Assembly: GCA_916613615.1 (NCBI GenBank)
Contig: OU744730.1
Location: 29,882,882 to 29,946,881, forward strand
Direction of reading: 5' to 3'
Source of the DNA: Steromphala cineraria
Lineage: Eukaryota; Mollusca; Gastropoda; Trochida; Trochidae
DNA length: 64,000 nt
Part shown: positions 36,455 to 50,832 of the stretch, in pieces
How positions within the stretch are numbered: position 1 is the stretch's first letter
How the letters are laid out: every line of letters starts with the position of its first letter
Position numbers and translations under genes: made by a program
Notes under the pieces: generated by a model
Told to the model about the DNA's origin: nothing
The model's database searches: none
Seen by the model: the letters and a program-made list of their open reading frames with translations, nothing else

Positions 36455-36630
36455 TATATATCTCTGTGGGGAGAGAATTGACTGCCCTTGGAGATCTATA
36501 AATAGAAAACTGGACTAGAGATGCCCCAGATGAAACACATTGTTAAAAGTGTTCGGACACCTCAGGATGCAAGACATTTGATTTGACTCTTTAACTTGAT
36601 TTCCCTCTGTGGGGAGAGAATGTCCCTCAT
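36455..36630. mobile_element. Ends of the CTCTCCCCACAGAGG MITE family
   Basis: CTCTGTGGGGAGAGAATTG near 36,462 and CCTCTGTGGGGAGAGAATG near 36,603 are two right-end motifs in the same orientation. They are remnants of two copies or of a rearranged one. Confidence 0.55.
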
Positions 36631-36779
36631 CCCGGTAATCCCTTTAGTTGCTCCGTCTTTGTGGTGTCCCACGAACGTTTATCTAGTTGTGAGCCTTTTA
36701 ACGCTAGACTTGCAACAAGCTTGAGGTTAATTTTGGTAACATCTAAACATTTCACTTAGTAACGTTTGTAATTAAAATA

Positions 36780-36965
36780 TAGCTTGGACGTTTAAAGTTT
36801 ATCTGTCTGGTTTGTTCTATTTTGGTTCAGAAAAACTAATGGGCGGTGAACATGACTTTACTTACAATGTGTCAGCTTCATTTTGCAATTGAATCGATTT
36901 AGTGCAGGAAATGTATTAAGGCAGTTAGGAAGTTCTTATTTGACGTGAAATAAACTGAGTCTTCG
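36780..36965 (-). repeat. Dispersed repeat R1, copy 7, reverse
   Basis: TTATCTGTCTGGTTTGTTC, TTTTGGTTCAGAAAAACTAA and GAAGTTCTTATTTGACGTG are the reverse complements of family phrases. Confidence 0.65.
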
Positions 36966-37029
36966 ATCAGATCTCATGTGCTCAAGGATAGTTAGTTCAC
37001 TGAAAATAACGCACGGTTGAACACGTTTC

Positions 37030-37130
37030 TGTAACAATAGCGTCGTGGGCTTTCTCGTGCAATTACACAATCAGCAGTGACATAAGTGAAATACTCTTGA
37101 AAGAAGCGTTAAACCCCTAAACTACCAACC
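37030..37130 (+). mobile_element. SINE 3' fragment
   Basis: GTCGTGGGCTTTCTCGTGCA, GTGACATAAGTGAAATACTC and GCGTTAAACCCC match the 3' third of the SINE. The stretch 37,130-38,030 holds nothing recognised. Confidence 0.6.
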
Positions 37131-38034
37131 GAATCAGCAATTGGCGTTTATGTGGTAAATGGAATTCAATTAGCATTATTGGCCACGTTATGTTTTCTTT
37201 TTTAAATTAGTGTACATCCCTACATATTCTTTTGATGCGTTTTCAATGTTAATCAGTGTATAGCGATTTTACTGAAACATTTAAGGAACCTATAATGAAA
37301 AACTGTACCATGTATGGACAATATTTATTGATTGAGATATTGAATATTTCATATTTAATATGCCCGAAAGAGAGCAGTAGATGTTTACGTAATTGCATCA
37401 AGCTGCTTTAAAGAATCCTCATACAATACTTTATCATTCATCTTACAACTAAAACTAAAACCTGACTTTGATTTTTTTTAAATCTTCGATTTCCCCAGGT
37501 GCTCTTCGACGACTTTGATGAGGATTTAACGTCTTTTACTGAAAGTTGGGACAATTTCCTGTAAAGCGAAATCTTTTTAGGTTCACAATTGCAATCTAAT
37601 GAGGGCAGATCGTGACTGAAGTAGTGGACATGTCAGTTCGAATTTGTAATAGTATTGATTCATTACAGGATGTGTACTTAGTGACTTAATTTACTTACAC
37701 TTCCGTTTAATGTTTAATGTACTTCTACGTGTAATGACTTTTAAACCCATGACAAGTTAGCAAGCCCTGTCGCCTAACTTATGATCGGGATATAAACTTC
37801 TCTTTTGAAACTCGATAAGAAATACGACCTGTTAAACTTTGTATCCTTTGTAACTTCATTAAAAGGATTAGGCTATACGAGTTGGATACATACAGACTTT
37901 ACAAGGACTTTTTGGTGAGATCCTTGTAACTGTCTCATATTTTAAAGATGAAAGTTCACTATGTGACTTAAAATGTTATAGCCGTAGATGACAGTTGCTG
38001 ATACATGTATCCAAATTATGTTGTAATTGTAACA

Positions 38035-38500
38035 TCGTCCGTCCATCCGTAAATTTTGTGCACTTTCGACTTCTTATCCAGAAGCATAATGCCTAGAAAG
38101 CTGAAACTTTGTGTACAGACTCCTTGACTAGTGAACATTGTTATTTATTGCTTTAGTGGCCATGTAGCCCCTTAAAAGGGTCACAGGGGCTACACCCTAA
38201 AGTCCTATTTTTTATCTTCTCCAGAACCAGAAAGCCTAAAAAGTTCTTTTTTACAGGCACAGTGAATAGTGAGAATTAAACTATATTGCTTTGGTGCGCC
38301 CAATAAGGGTCACAGTGGCCATTTATTTATAACGTATTTTCATCTTCTTCTTGCGAAGCATACATGTAGGACCAAAAAAACTGACACCTTATGTACATGT
38401 ACATACTCCTTGGCTTGTGAGCCATATAATTTACAGCTTTCTTGACCATGTGACCACTTAAATGAACCCTGATGAGCTACAGAGCCAATAGCTCGATTTT
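38035..38500 (+). mobile_element. Pearl-like element, (GTCC)n plus three core units
   Basis: CATCGTCCGTCCATCCG is followed by three diverged ~150 bp units with AATGCCTAGAAAGCTGAA, CAGACTCCTTGACTAG, GGTCACAGGGGC and CCTATTTT, ending GATGAGCTACAGAGCCAATA. It matches the bivalve pearl layout of microsatellite plus tandem core. A minus-strand frame at 38,340-38,528 is repeat sequence. Confidence 0.7.
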
Positions 38501-38529
38501 TCACGACGAGTTCTAACAACCATCGCATG

Positions 38530-41100
38530 GAAAATGCTTACACCAAAGTGTTAAACGACTCCACAAGGTAGTTATCAAAATGAAAATCAGAAATTAGATA
38601 ATCAAAGTAAAACTGTATATATGTTGCAAATAATCGGTTAAAATGATGGGGAAACGACAACAAGTGCATCCGACAAATAATATTTTACAGTAATTCAGTC
38701 TATCACTTCGTGTAAAGTATGACAAATTGAATCACTAAGGTCTCATTCAGCTGTGATATATACCATTGGGGAAATGATGAATTTAATTTTAGCAAATTTC
38801 GCTACAAGTAATATTATGAAGAATACATACAAACGAAATTATGTAAATATTTATTCACAAATTAGATGTATTATTCATCTGGATTGAAAACAAGCCTCTG
38901 GCTAGGTAACTTTTGATATTTGTCTAGATGTTCAATCCGTTTGGGTTAGCATTAACAGAATACATAAAAATGATATAATCTTTCAATGCGACATACAGAG
39001 GATGCATAAAACATATCTGAGCTGAAATGAGTCAACTTTCTTCTACAGATAATCCTCTTTATACGACAAATAGTAAACAAGCCGCATCAGTATTTTCTAG
39101 GAATGAAACCGAATACGGTATTCGAGTCTTAGACTGATTAAAATGATGACATATTTTGGTCAAATTAGCTTCTTGAAATATATATAAATGAATGAAACAA
39201 ATTTGGTTCTACAAAAATATAAATAGCCTTTGTCTGTTGCTGATTTTACCTTAATATGGCACATCAGGGATAAACTTGGTGCATGTATTTGTTAGTTAAG
39301 GTTTGTATCATGAATCAAATTCGGATTGACATTTTCAGTATGTCTTGCATGCAATGAGCTATTGTTTAAGCTAGCTTCTGAGCGCAAGGTTAAGATAAGT
39401 AGAGCGTAACGTTCTTTCTCATAGACAGGATGTCCGAACGGCTGCGGTAAGCATTACTAAACGACGATGAAGTGCCAAGTTTAATATACGTAATCTAAAC
39501 GGAACTCTTTATCTATGAAATCTTTTTCATATATAATCTATTTTAATAAATATCAACTGAAACAGAATTGACATTCCTCTTTTCTGGAAGTCAGGCAGAA
39601 GAACTGACACGACTGCACTGAATGACCCACACGTTATGTCAGTTGGCATGACTTTTGCACGTGCTGCACGCTTTTGGCGTGCTACCCGACAGTTATGTGC
39701 CTCTTGAAAGCGTTAATCTGAGTTGTTGGCAAATGGTCAAACAAAACGATTTGACCTCGTTTTCCGACAGACGATATTACCGCTGGGTTTATCACACAAG
39801 TGCAACATCGTTATTTATGTGATGATTTATTTATACTCGTGTGGATATCGAGAGGATTGTATATGCATATAGTTTCAACCGAAAATAATATAACTGACAA
39901 TACAGATTTTAGAGGTAACTTGTCTTAGATTTAGTAGGTAAATATCTTGATTAACACAACTCGATAATCATTTGCAAACTTTTGAAACTTAACTGCAATA
40001 TTCAACAATTCTAAATATATAAAATATCCAAATAGTTGTACATGTAAGAGGCGTGTCCCCTTATAAACAGCCCCACTCAGGATGTAGGTGAATTCGTACC
40101 AAAAACGAAAAAGACACTACAGGGCAACGTTCACTTATTGAATTTGTTTAAAATATTTAAGTTGATAATGGACCGTCCTTCCGCATGAACTTCCGCAAAC
40201 ATTAGATGCATAAAAGACGTGTTTGCACATGGCCATAAATGTTCTTATGAATTACCTCCCCTAACCCTTACAGTTTGAGAGTTGCATCATACCTGCTTTG
40301 CGATAAGCCACTGAATTTTCAATTTTATTTGGTCAAAGTGTGACAAGCCTCAAAAACAGGGCAACAGAAAACATTTTTGTAGATGGATTTTATCATCACA
40401 TTTAGAAAATACTGGCAGAACCCTACATTCTTCTTATGAGAAAACATCAGAAGAATCAAAATTAGATAGTTACAGTGTCATGACCATATTTTTTTTGGAA
40501 ACATTCAGGTTTTTGTGATGGGACAAGGGGTTATCATGTTTTTACCCCGAAAATGACTATTTAACATCTAAAAATTTCAAACGTGTTTTTCTCTAAAGTA
40601 AAAATGTGTGGGTTATCATAGTCTAGCCCCGGACCCTTCAAATGTTAAACTAGAGGTTGTTTCAACTCTAATGCACTAAATAAATACACCAAATTTTGTT
40701 TACGAGTTTTTCAAAGAAACTTTACAATAATACATTGTATCTAGTGAGTCAATGTATGTTGTTGTGCGAATATTACATGTATATTGACAAATTTATTTAT
40801 GGTTATGTTTGTGTGCAATATATAATCCTCCTGGAGAAAACTGTCTTTATTTTGATTACGAATGGTAATAGCTAACTCCCATTACTGATATGTAATTACC
40901 ATAAAACTAATAAATGAGCTAGCATCCAAAATATTCTATATCTGATACATTTCTTCAAACAATATGATTGTTGTTTTTTTGCACATCACACATGGTTGAG
41001 ATAATTATCTTATCTTCATAATTGCCAAAAGTTATTTATCGCAATAATGTCACATGTGTTATTACAATTTAGGAAATTTTTATCAATATAAATGATATTT
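38530..41100. other. No gene or recognised repeat
   Basis: AT-rich sequence without long open frames. I found no match to other parts of the window. Confidence 0.5.
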
Positions 41101-44100
41101 TCTGTATAATTTGTTGACACATTTCTGTAAACTTTTTATTTATATTTATCAGTACTGTTTAGCTTAGTTGACAAAAAACTAAGTTTTATAGGCACATGTT
41201 TGTTTGTCGAATATAACAGACATGTCAAGGGTTTTTTTGTGCTTTATAATTAACTCAAAAGAACTTGCAAATCCGTCAAGTTAGTAACCATGCCAAATAA
41301 GCCCAAAAGCGTCTTTATTATCTGATACATTTTGCTGTCATTTACAGATAAAATGTAGTCCTACAAATCCTCTTATACATGCTTATCTATGTGATATATT
41401 ATTCACACATAGACTCGGTGTCTCCAAATACTTCGAAAGAAACCTTTGTTTTTCACATACAAATGTTCGTTGATTAACATCTACAAGAATAGTCTTATCT
41501 ATGTGTTTACAAGGTTTCTTCAGTTGGTGCAAACTGCTGGAAGGGTAAAAGATTAGTTAGGTTAATCAGATTAGTGGTTTTTACTTTCAATCTTTACTTC
41601 GGGCTCTCCCCTCAAGAAAGTAAAAGACAAATCTCATCAACATCATATGAGTTTTTTTCTCCTACATTGTTGAAAATGTCAGCTTGAAGGCACATTTTGC
41701 GAAGACAACTCCTTAACGTAAAATGACTTCATTGGTTGTTTCAAATGTTTCATGATTTAAAAATGTTATTTGCAAAGTTCTGGATCATTATGCAACCAGA
41801 TTGTTACAAGAGGTTTTAAATCTTGATAGGGAGGAAAGATGACACCTGCCTCAACTTCTAAAATCATATACACAAACGTGGTGTTTTTATTTCTGCATTT
41901 TGTAATTTTTACAAATCGGTTTTATGTTTCATGTCTTGCCTCTTCAGGAAAACACATCCTTATCTTAACTTAACTTTAGAGAGATTCAACAAAGATTCAT
42001 GAAAAAAGGAATTACAATCTCTTTAAACTCAAATAAAAAAGACTGCATACATTTAATGCGGTTGTAATCGTTGTTTAAATAAATTCATGGAACTCAATCT
42101 TTAATTTTCAATTAAAGCTCTAAAATCTCAACAATAAATGCAAGAATTTCGTTGACATCAACGTAGTCAAGTCCATGCATTATTCAGCAAAGGTTGGCTG
42201 TTATTCCTCTTCAATAAGAAGGAAAATGGACCATAATTACTTCCTCACATTAATATGAAATGATTTCAGTCATCCTTTTCCCTTCAAGTTGATGTATAGT
42301 GCAAGTTGGTATTGATTCTATACATTGTCGCACCTCAAAGTTAATGAACCTTCATGACATTAGAAACTCAAGGAAAGTTGATTTCAAGATGAGTAAGTAA
42401 GTAAGAATTTAAGTAACTAAGTAAGAACGTTAGAAAGGCAACAAGAATAAGAAGGCATGAAATATGGCATTCCAATCTCTGGGAGTAAGGAAGCTCGTAT
42501 TAAGAAAGAAAAATCACCATTTCGGTTATTCTTGAACACTTTTGTTATGCAAATGCTATATATGATCTGATTATTTATTAAAGTTAATCCTGCGGTCTTG
42601 GACGAATTGTAGTCTTTCGGTTTAAGGGTATGAAGTAGAAAAATAATGTATAAAGAATTGGCAGGTTATGTGAATATGAGTTATTAAGTCTGATTACCTT
42701 CTCTTAACATTAAGATCGCCCATATACTCGTTAAAACAACTGCATTGTGAAAATGTGTTCTTGTACAAATGTATTATTGCAAAAATCTTGTCCTTTAGAA
42801 TTATTCGAACTTTGATTGCACTAACAAATGACTATTCTTCATGGCTGTGTAAATATATCATTCTCAAATCTATCATATGTGTTTAAGTCAGTATGCGGCA
42901 TCTGCCAAAAGATTAGATCAAGTAAAAATATGCTGACTCGACCTCTGTTCGAAATAGACCAGATCAACAGTTTCCCCACAGCATAACAAACAATTGTAAG
43001 GAATTGTTTACAGCAGTTATTTATAATTTATTTCAAATTTAAATGGTAACACAAAAAACGACAGTTTTATGAAAATTTAAAAATAAATTAACCGTGGCAA
43101 CTGAATAAAACTTTGAACAATTAATCATAACTTCTAATGTGAAATAACGACACTCTAAATTTTCCGTCTTTACGATGCATTTAGAAATAGCAAACTACGT
43201 AACTTGTAAAGAACTTTTAAGAATGCAGTTTCTTGCATGATAGTCTGATTAAAAGCATCAACTTGGCAAGTATCATTGGCAGAAATCCAAGACGTTCTTT
43301 AATTATAGGGAGGCAGTATATGTGAGTGCACCTGTCACATTGGGAAACTAATACGGATCTGATAGAGGTAAGTTGTTGAAAACTTGTAATTGAATTGGTG
43401 CATACCCACTAACAATTCACAAGTAATCCATTACTTGCTGTCTCTAGTTGTCAAAAAGTTCCTCTTATGTCATGTGCTTATTTCATGATGATCATTAAAA
43501 TATTTACAATATTAAGTAAACTTAAATATGTTGAGAATCCTTTTTCAAATGCTGAGTGCTTAAGTTAAAATTGAGGCTACACGAAGGACACGTTTTTTAA
43601 GTCTAACAATTCTTAGTTTGTCTTTATGATTTCTTTTTGTCATTTACAATCTTATTTTGCCCAAAAGTGACCGTTAAATAATTCTTTGTTATTTCTCAGT
43701 TTAAATGAAATTAAAGGGACAGTTCTATCCGAAGATTTTTTGAGGGAACGAAATTTTTTTTATACATATATATGTGATCATTAAATGATTATTTCACACA
43801 TGATTTGCAATACGTTATTGAAGTTAACGTTAAAGATTTAACACTTTGACAAAGAGTTAAGCACATGATAAAAAAACAAAAAAAACATCATGAAACATCA
43901 ATGAAGTCAAACATCGGGGCTTCAAGAGTGCAACGCATTACTATGGCATAACAATCACATAACTGAAAACATTGTATGCATTATTTGTAAATATCCACAC
44001 ATTCTATCAACCAAATTGTTATATCTCAACTTAATGAATTGGCATGATACAGCAGATTTGTCGTCTCTTTTTGCTATAAATCCAAAATGGCGGATCAAAA

Positions 44101-44820
44101 GTGATAGATAGTTTCCTTTAAACCCCTTATGTTCAACCGTTAAATAATTCATTTGAAGGTTTTAAGTACCCTTTGAAACCAACATGTCAAATACATTTGA
44201 TGTAGTATTCTTCTTAAGGTAATGGCGTTTGAGTTTCAAGGAAGTAACACCTACATGAATATTTAAATTTCCATTGGGAAAATGAATCAGAAAGTGAAGT
44301 GATGATATGACAATGAACAGACACCAACTCTGAATAAGTGAAAAGAAATTTAAATGGTTTGTGTCTTTAGAAGAATAATTCAACGTTTTTATCAGGTCTC
44401 CTTACTGCATAGGCTTTGGCCATCACTAGTCATTAAGCTTCAATTAAACAAAATGTTGTGTAAACTCATTAATACTTTGATCTATTCATTCTCAGTCATC
44501 AAAGAGAATGTTGATTTTATGTACAGGACACATCATTCAATTAATAGTGTATATTGAATCCTATGAAAACATGATTGAGCTGACAGTTTACTTATATTCT
44601 AATACATGTACTATGACAAAATCCGGTTTAACTTTCTATTATTAATGATTATCTGTCCAATCAATATGCATTACAGCTTTAAAGATGTTGATTTCAAGAT
44701 AAACCTACATAACCCGAATATTTTTGTATTTGATATAATTACCTCCGTTGAGTGTAATGCAGCACTATTTTTTTACAAGCCTGAAATAGACGTTCACATG
44801 TATGAAGTTTAAATCCGTAC
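41100..44820. repeat. Segmental duplication block D, copy 1
   Basis: Matches 61,140-63,330 in order. Pairs include 41,480-41,600 with 61,175-61,300, 42,255-42,340 with 61,965-62,045 and 44,400-44,800 with 62,735-63,350. Identity is moderate with large indels. The open frames at 43,955, 44,162, 44,354 and 44,606 are not conserved as frames in copy 2 and show no known domain. Confidence 0.65.
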
Positions 44821-44829
44821 AATGTCATG

Positions 44830-47580
44830 CCAATACTTTTATGGATTTTATGTAAGAAAGATTGATACTATCAAATGCAGATATTTTAAGGGGCATGTAT
44901 GTGCCAGTTTGCTTGATTGGGTAGATATCTTGGAGCTAGAATGTCATGTTGACTGAACAAAAGTTATACTTTAGGAGTTGAATAAGAACAAGAAATTGCC
45001 GAAACCCGCTTCATAGAGCCAAAGCAAAGACAAAGGTTAATGTTTGCCGTTAAACGAAATCTTTCTTAAATGAATTTCCACATGCAGTTTTCCATCTTTA
45101 ATTCAATAATCATGACTTCCCCGAGGTCAAGAAGGGACTTCAATTTTACTTCAATTCTAATTTAATTATGTGATTTGCGTTCATGCATCTTATGTAAAGA
45201 GAAATCATAGAAACTTGCAGGATATTTTAAACTTTTTCCCAGAGAAACTTAACTAAAAGATGACACTGCTCACTAATATTAACCTTTCACTAACGTCGAA
45301 ATTCACAAAGATGTTGATTTTGCGTTTGCAACTTTGATTAATCATTTAACCTGGTGAGGTTTTTTTGTTCGTGATACCTTGTTCTATTGAGTGATATATG
45401 TTGAAGTGATGTGTCAACAATGTTATGCAAGAGTGATTACACTGTTTTTTTAATTCTCATGTGTGTGTAATCAAATCAGGAGATAATTGAATTATTTGAA
45501 ATGATTATGATGTATCTCGCATACATCACTGTCTATAAGGTTCACTGAGCTTAACTTTTTCATCAGATTTTTATTATTTCTTATAGTTCTAAAAAGTTAA
45601 CTTTAATTACGCCTGTTACATTGAGTGATGTGTCAACAATATATACAAATTTTCTTGAATTTGTGTGTTTGTAATTACATCAGCAGATTATTAAATTATT
45701 TTAAATGATTGTTTGGTTACTCGTCACTGTCTCTTGGCTTTTATTTAACATCAGATCGTTGCTGTTCATGCTTATACATAGTAGTATTAATCTGGTTAAT
45801 AACGATGTTTTATGTTCATGAAACGTAAGTTTTTAATGTGTAATGAGTTGGAAATGTATAATTCCTTTTGATGTAATGAAGATTAATTTCCAATACGAGT
45901 TTTATTAAAAGTATGGTTATAATTGCCTTTCAAAGATATTTCAATAAGCTGTTTTGTCAAATCAGACACTCGTTACAATCTTATCCTAAGTTGTTCTGTA
46001 ATTATCGTTTTTTTGTCACATATTATTTAACATAAGTATTTCGTTTACTGAAAACCAAATAGTTGTTCAAGAATCCAGCACAATCAAATGACAACTTAAA
46101 TTTGCACGGATTAAATTAGACATATTACATAAGATAAAAGTTAAATGCATTCATGTTAATTCTCTATCGAAAAGATGAGTTAGAGAAGATGGAATTGAAA
46201 CATCTGAAAAGCAAATTTCCTGTAGTCATTGCAACAATTGATTGTCAATGTTCGATGAATAGGAAAACGAACTAGGGTAAAAGTAAAACGGGGTTTCAAT
46301 TCATTGATGATGTTTTCTTATTTTGACAACCAGCATGTAATGATACAGACTATACTTTAAACATTCAAACGAAAGAAATGTCCAACTAAATTGGTTTTCA
46401 TGAACCCAAAGATAAGGAAACAAGATTTACCTATATTGTGTCCTCACCTAAAATGTGACAGACCCGTTGGACATTAGTGTTAATTGTCTTGAGATGCAAT
46501 TGTCACCAAGTTGTCACTGAAAATGATTACCACCAATTGGAAAATGTCAAGTGGGACTATTGTTAGAAATGTACTGTTGTTTCTAGTCTGACATTCACCT
46601 TATGAAATGTACTTCCCTTGTACTTGCTGACAACTATGTCTTAAATGCTTTGTTTGTTTTCTAGTTTTTGTTGTTTTTCAGGGTTATATGATTATTTTTG
46701 GGATGTTAATTTCGGTTTAGTATTGCAGTGCGTGTTGTTCTTAATTATATCAATGTGAAGCATTTTGCACAAATTAAAATTTCCATCTGGAAATATAAGA
46801 ATAAATTGACAAGAAACCATTTGCTTAGACGATTAAAGATATTTTATGAAAAAGAATACTATAATTATCGGTGATTTCTGTAGAGGATCCCTTATGTTGA
46901 GTTGACATGTTGAGATATCAGGATACAGGTTAGCACAAATGTTACTGTCAAGTAACAAATACATGAAGCGAGACAACCTACAATGGTTCAAACGTCCTTC
47001 TCATGCGTTTATGAGACAAGGGCAACAATAAACAATATCAAAAGTCGCCTATACAGATTTAAAAAGTTGTATGTCAATATAGAAGGACTTCATCATTCAT
47101 CGCTCCAACTATAATCCAGACGTAACAGCAAGACAAATACAGGGGCCTTCTTTAGTCTAGATGTCTAAGCTTTAAGTAACAGGAAAATATTAATCAGGAC
47201 TCCTTGTTTTATCATATTTCAAATCGAAAGATAGAATAAAAAGATAGGTCATAAACTTAACATAAACACAACGTTTCAGGGAGTAAATGCTAGTCGACAA
47301 CTTCTAGAATGTCAACCTAAGCGATCTGATGCGATATCTGGCTGTTGTTAACACCATGCTTTGGAGACATTGACAGTTAAATAAACGTATCAATCATAAT
47401 ATACATACTTTTACTGCATGAAAGTTTTGAACATTTGTGTTGCCAGTTTTGCCTGACACAATGCAGGAAGGTATAAAGAGATGTTTAGTACGACGCAGCC
47501 ATATACTTGATTAAACACTTGATTCCGCTTCAGTAGAACAACTGCTTTTACGTGACTAAAATAGAACCTAACGTGTTTTA
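44830..47580. other. No gene; one local diverged tandem repeat
   Basis: 45,370-45,560 and 45,610-45,750 share GAGTGATGTGTCAACAAT, a GTGTGTNTGTAAT phrase, ATCAG(G/C)AGAT and ATTTNAAATGATT, suggesting an old ~240 bp tandem pair. The rest is AT-rich sequence without recognisable features. Confidence 0.45.
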
Positions 47581-47584
47581 AGAG

Positions 47585-47700
47585 ATAATCATCTGTCTGG
47601 TGGGATCGTTTTGGTCCAGAATAAAGGCAAATCGTGACTTCAGTTTACAACATGTCAGATAACCTTAATTAAATTGATTTATCAAAAGAAAGGCACTAAG
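47585..47700 (-). repeat. Dispersed repeat R1, copy 8, reverse fragment
   Basis: ATCTGTCTGGTGGGATCG, TTTTGGTCCAGAATAAAGGC and CAACATGTCAGATAAC align to the reversed family. From 47,700 to 49,140 nothing is recognised. Confidence 0.5.
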
Positions 47701-49159
47701 ACACGCAAAACGGATCCCAACTTAACTCCTTGTTAATTTTTTGTCTCAATTGTCTTACACAAACTTGTTTGTAATTTTCTTTCACAACATTCTAACATAC
47801 ACAAACAGCTGTGTGCATCTCAGTCAAAGAGATATAAATATAAGTGGTATCAAATAAATGAGCAGAGTTTTAGTCATAGTTTTTTAACTTAAACTTTCAT
47901 GAAACTTGTTTTCATTTAATACTTAGTGTTTAAGGCACTTTCATGTCACATCGATGACACTTTCAATATGTCTTTATAATGCAATGTTTTTATCATATGA
48001 TCAATAATTTGTACATAACATTCCTACCCTGAGATGCCGAGGACTATTACTTTGAATTCAGGTCTCAACATTACAAGAGAGTAGAATTCGAATTATTGAT
48101 CATTGAGTGTCAAGTTAGATGTTGTCCATCGACGTCTTGTCCATGGTTCAGTGACATTTTGAAAGCAAGATTCTGATTATGGTGATGTTCGGCTCTTTGT
48201 CCGATTAAAAAGATGGTATCAGACTTCATTAGGACATATTATCTTGAATTCAAAGGATTGAGGAAAATACAGTTCAGTGCTTTTCCAAAACAGGTATACC
48301 GAGTAGGGATTTGCAAACACGGGTTTAGTTTGTCATCCAGACCCTAAAGCAAAACTATTTAATTGATGGCCACCCAGTCTAGAAAAGTATAGCAAGTTTA
48401 GATCGCTCAGCTTTAGGTTATAATACATGAACTGTTTAAAAATATTGTCAATATTGAAAAATAATACTTCTGAGACTAAATGTTAGTCTAACACAGGGTG
48501 CCTCGTCGATCATTTGATCACAGATCTTCTTTTTCTCATTCTAATGTCAACAAGATGTATTGCATTTCAGTAGGATATGGTGTATTGGCTTTTAACTATC
48601 AACATTTTATTAACATGTAAAGTTAACAGTTTATATCTTTACCTCAGGCAATAAAAACACCAAATTGATTGATGATATGATGATGAACGTATAATAATAA
48701 ATATATACAAGTCATCAGTTTTACGGGTTTTATCATCATTAGCTAGCTTACTGAGGTTGTTTATATTTAACTGAAATGAGCTTGATGTCATAAAACAACA
48801 GTTTTTAATGATGTGAGGCGAGGTATTATTTCATTGTTTAATTAAGAAAAAATAGTCAGTGCTATAATCCAGTGACCTTTATATCAAACTCGTTTAACTT
48901 GAATATACATACAATTGAATTTACATTGAAATACTAATTCATAAATAAATCCATTGTATATAGCTGGAAAATGTTCTGGCACCTGATAATTACGGATAAA
49001 CTATATAGGATATATACATGTAGAATCTAACATTGGTCTACGATTAATATCCTTGGGAGTTTAGAAATATCCGCATTATAAGTTCACTTTGCATAACTTG
49101 ACGCCAGTGAGTGGTTTCAATATGCATTTGTGACTTTTGTAACTTGATTATCGAAGTTG

Positions 49160-49480
49160 ATTTTTGTAAATCATTGCTTAGAGATTGATGTGGTGTTTCC
49201 AACTTTTCAAGTCACAAAATCTAATAACCTGAAGCCCTTGTGTGTTCGAGGGTTACTGTGGACAATTATCTGTTTTGTTAGATCTTTTTTGGTTCTTAAA
49301 TGCAAACTAATGAGAGAAAAGCGGGATTCAGATAACTTTGCGTCAATTTGTTTCGTAAATAATTTGATTATATGCATGAAAGGTAGTGAGGACCCATAAT
49401 GTTCACATGTGACTCAAAGTAGGCATTATCAAGGCAAGTGAGTCTTCAAATTTAGCTCTGATTTTGCGTTTAGGGACTTA
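49160..49480 (-). repeat. Dispersed repeat R1, copy 9, reverse
   Basis: ACTGTGGACAATTATCTG, TTTTTTGGTTC and TGCAAACTAATGAG reverse-complement to the family core. The 80-codon frame at 49,157-49,399 reads through this repeat and is not a gene. Confidence 0.7.
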
Positions 49481-49499
49481 CCAGGGGCTTTAATTATAA

Positions 49500-50280
49500 T
49501 ACCAATAACCTTTTTTTTACTTTACGATATTGTTTTGCAATATTTTAAGTTACAAGAATATGATCATTTATACATTGACAATCATTCAATTTATAAGTTG
49601 ACCAATATTAATTCTATACAATTGCTTAAATTTATCAATCTTATTTTCAAGATATCCGTACAAAGAGAGGTTTTGTAACAACATATGTAATATGTAGTAT
49701 TTTTCATATTATTACAAAGTGTTATTTGAAACATGTGAATATTACCCTAATTTCAATTATTTATGGTCTATTTTTGTGAAATTCACAATAACACTGCAGA
49801 CAGATATCCTAATGTATAATTACATTTGACATATATTATTCTTTACTACTGGTATGTAATTACTGTAAATCTACTATATATCTGTTAATGAATTTTTTGT
49901 TGACACATTGCTATGAATAATTCTTTTCTGATGTACATGTATTCATTGATATTCTATCATTATTTGGTCATAATCGAGAATGAGAGGATTAATGTTCACA
50001 AACATGTTCTCATAGCTTTTCCAAGTTTCAAATATTTGTTCATTCATCCGGTATATCACAAAATACATGAAAACCGTTATATTTCCCTGTGTAAACTATT
50101 AACGAAGATGATTATGGCTTCTCCATAATCACACTTTTATTAGGACGTTATTAAGTCCATTAATTTTAAAATATCCTTGGAATATGTGGTTCAGGAAAAT
50201 AAAGAAGGGAAAGCGTGATAGGAAACGTGATCATCATAATTTTATGTAATTGACTTTTTTTGTTAAGAAAATTAGGTTCT
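49500..50280. repeat. Block E, copy 1
   Basis: 49,905-50,270 recurs, diverged, at 52,440-52,690 and again at 52,740-52,920 (ATGAGAGGATTAATG, TTGTTCATT, CCTGTGTAAA, ATGATTATGGCTTCTC, TATGTAATTGAC). 49,520-49,620 also resembles 54,565-54,680. This is a loose tandem array interrupted by later insertions. Confidence 0.6.
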
Positions 50281-50287
50281 TTTCAAT

Positions 50288-50830
50288 ATCAGATTCAGAT
50301 TCAGATTTCAGATTTGTTTATTCAGTAGTTCAGACCTTGAGGCCTATAGTACAATTACAGTTGATGAATTATGTGGTACATGTGGCGGTGACATTTCTTA
50401 CAATGAATACATGTTTTAAATAAATTGCAAGAGATTTAATGGCATCAATATTTTTAGAATTTAGCAAATTATACAATATTTGTTTATCTCTTACAGGTAA
50501 TGATACAAATGATAAATATCTGCTTCTTAAATGAGAGTACCTTTCACATACAAATAATATATGGAATTCATTTTCAATTTTGCCTGAGTTACAATTTTTG
50601 CAAACACTTACATTATCATCAATTAAAATTACATTTGTTTTTCGTAAGAAATTCACTCTAAAATCATGTAAACTAATTCTAAATTTACATAGTGCCCGTC
50701 GTAAAGATTTATCATCTAAGTTCATAATATAAAACTCTGGTTCTAACAAAGATTTATGAAAAGAATAGTGTTCTAGGTATCTTGAGTTATTAATTAATTT
50801 TCAATATCTAGTACTATGGATAACATAATT
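50288..50830 (-). pseudogene. 5'-truncated L2/CR1-type retrotransposon: ORF2 C-terminus plus 3' end
   Basis: On the minus strand an open frame ends at 50,369 and encodes the last ~145 residues of an ORF2. It includes SVCKNCNSGKIENEFHILFV, a CX2CX9HX4C knuckle that matches CX2CX8HX4C in the intact ORF2 at 54.8-58.3 kb. The spacing to the C-terminus is similar (LAIYLKHVFIVR against LYIKYACKLRDE). The frame extends upstream of its first Met to about 50,800 (SRYLEHYSFHKSLL). A GGCCTCAAGGTC hairpin and a tail of TCTGAA-type repeats (50,286-50,310) follow. This is an L2/CR1-like 3' end with a different tail unit from the intact element. The 5' truncation is typical of incomplete target-primed reverse transcription. 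It is dead as an element. Confidence 0.88.
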
Positions 50831-50832
50831 AG

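Noticed and set aside
43309..43367. Candidate 59 bp exon between a TTCTTTAATTATAG acceptor and an AGGTAAGT donor
   Set aside because: No reading frame is open through to the donor, and no neighbouring exons were recognised.
43712..43730. TTAAAGGGACAGTTC looking like the left end of another TTAA element
   Set aside because: No matching inverted right end was found downstream.
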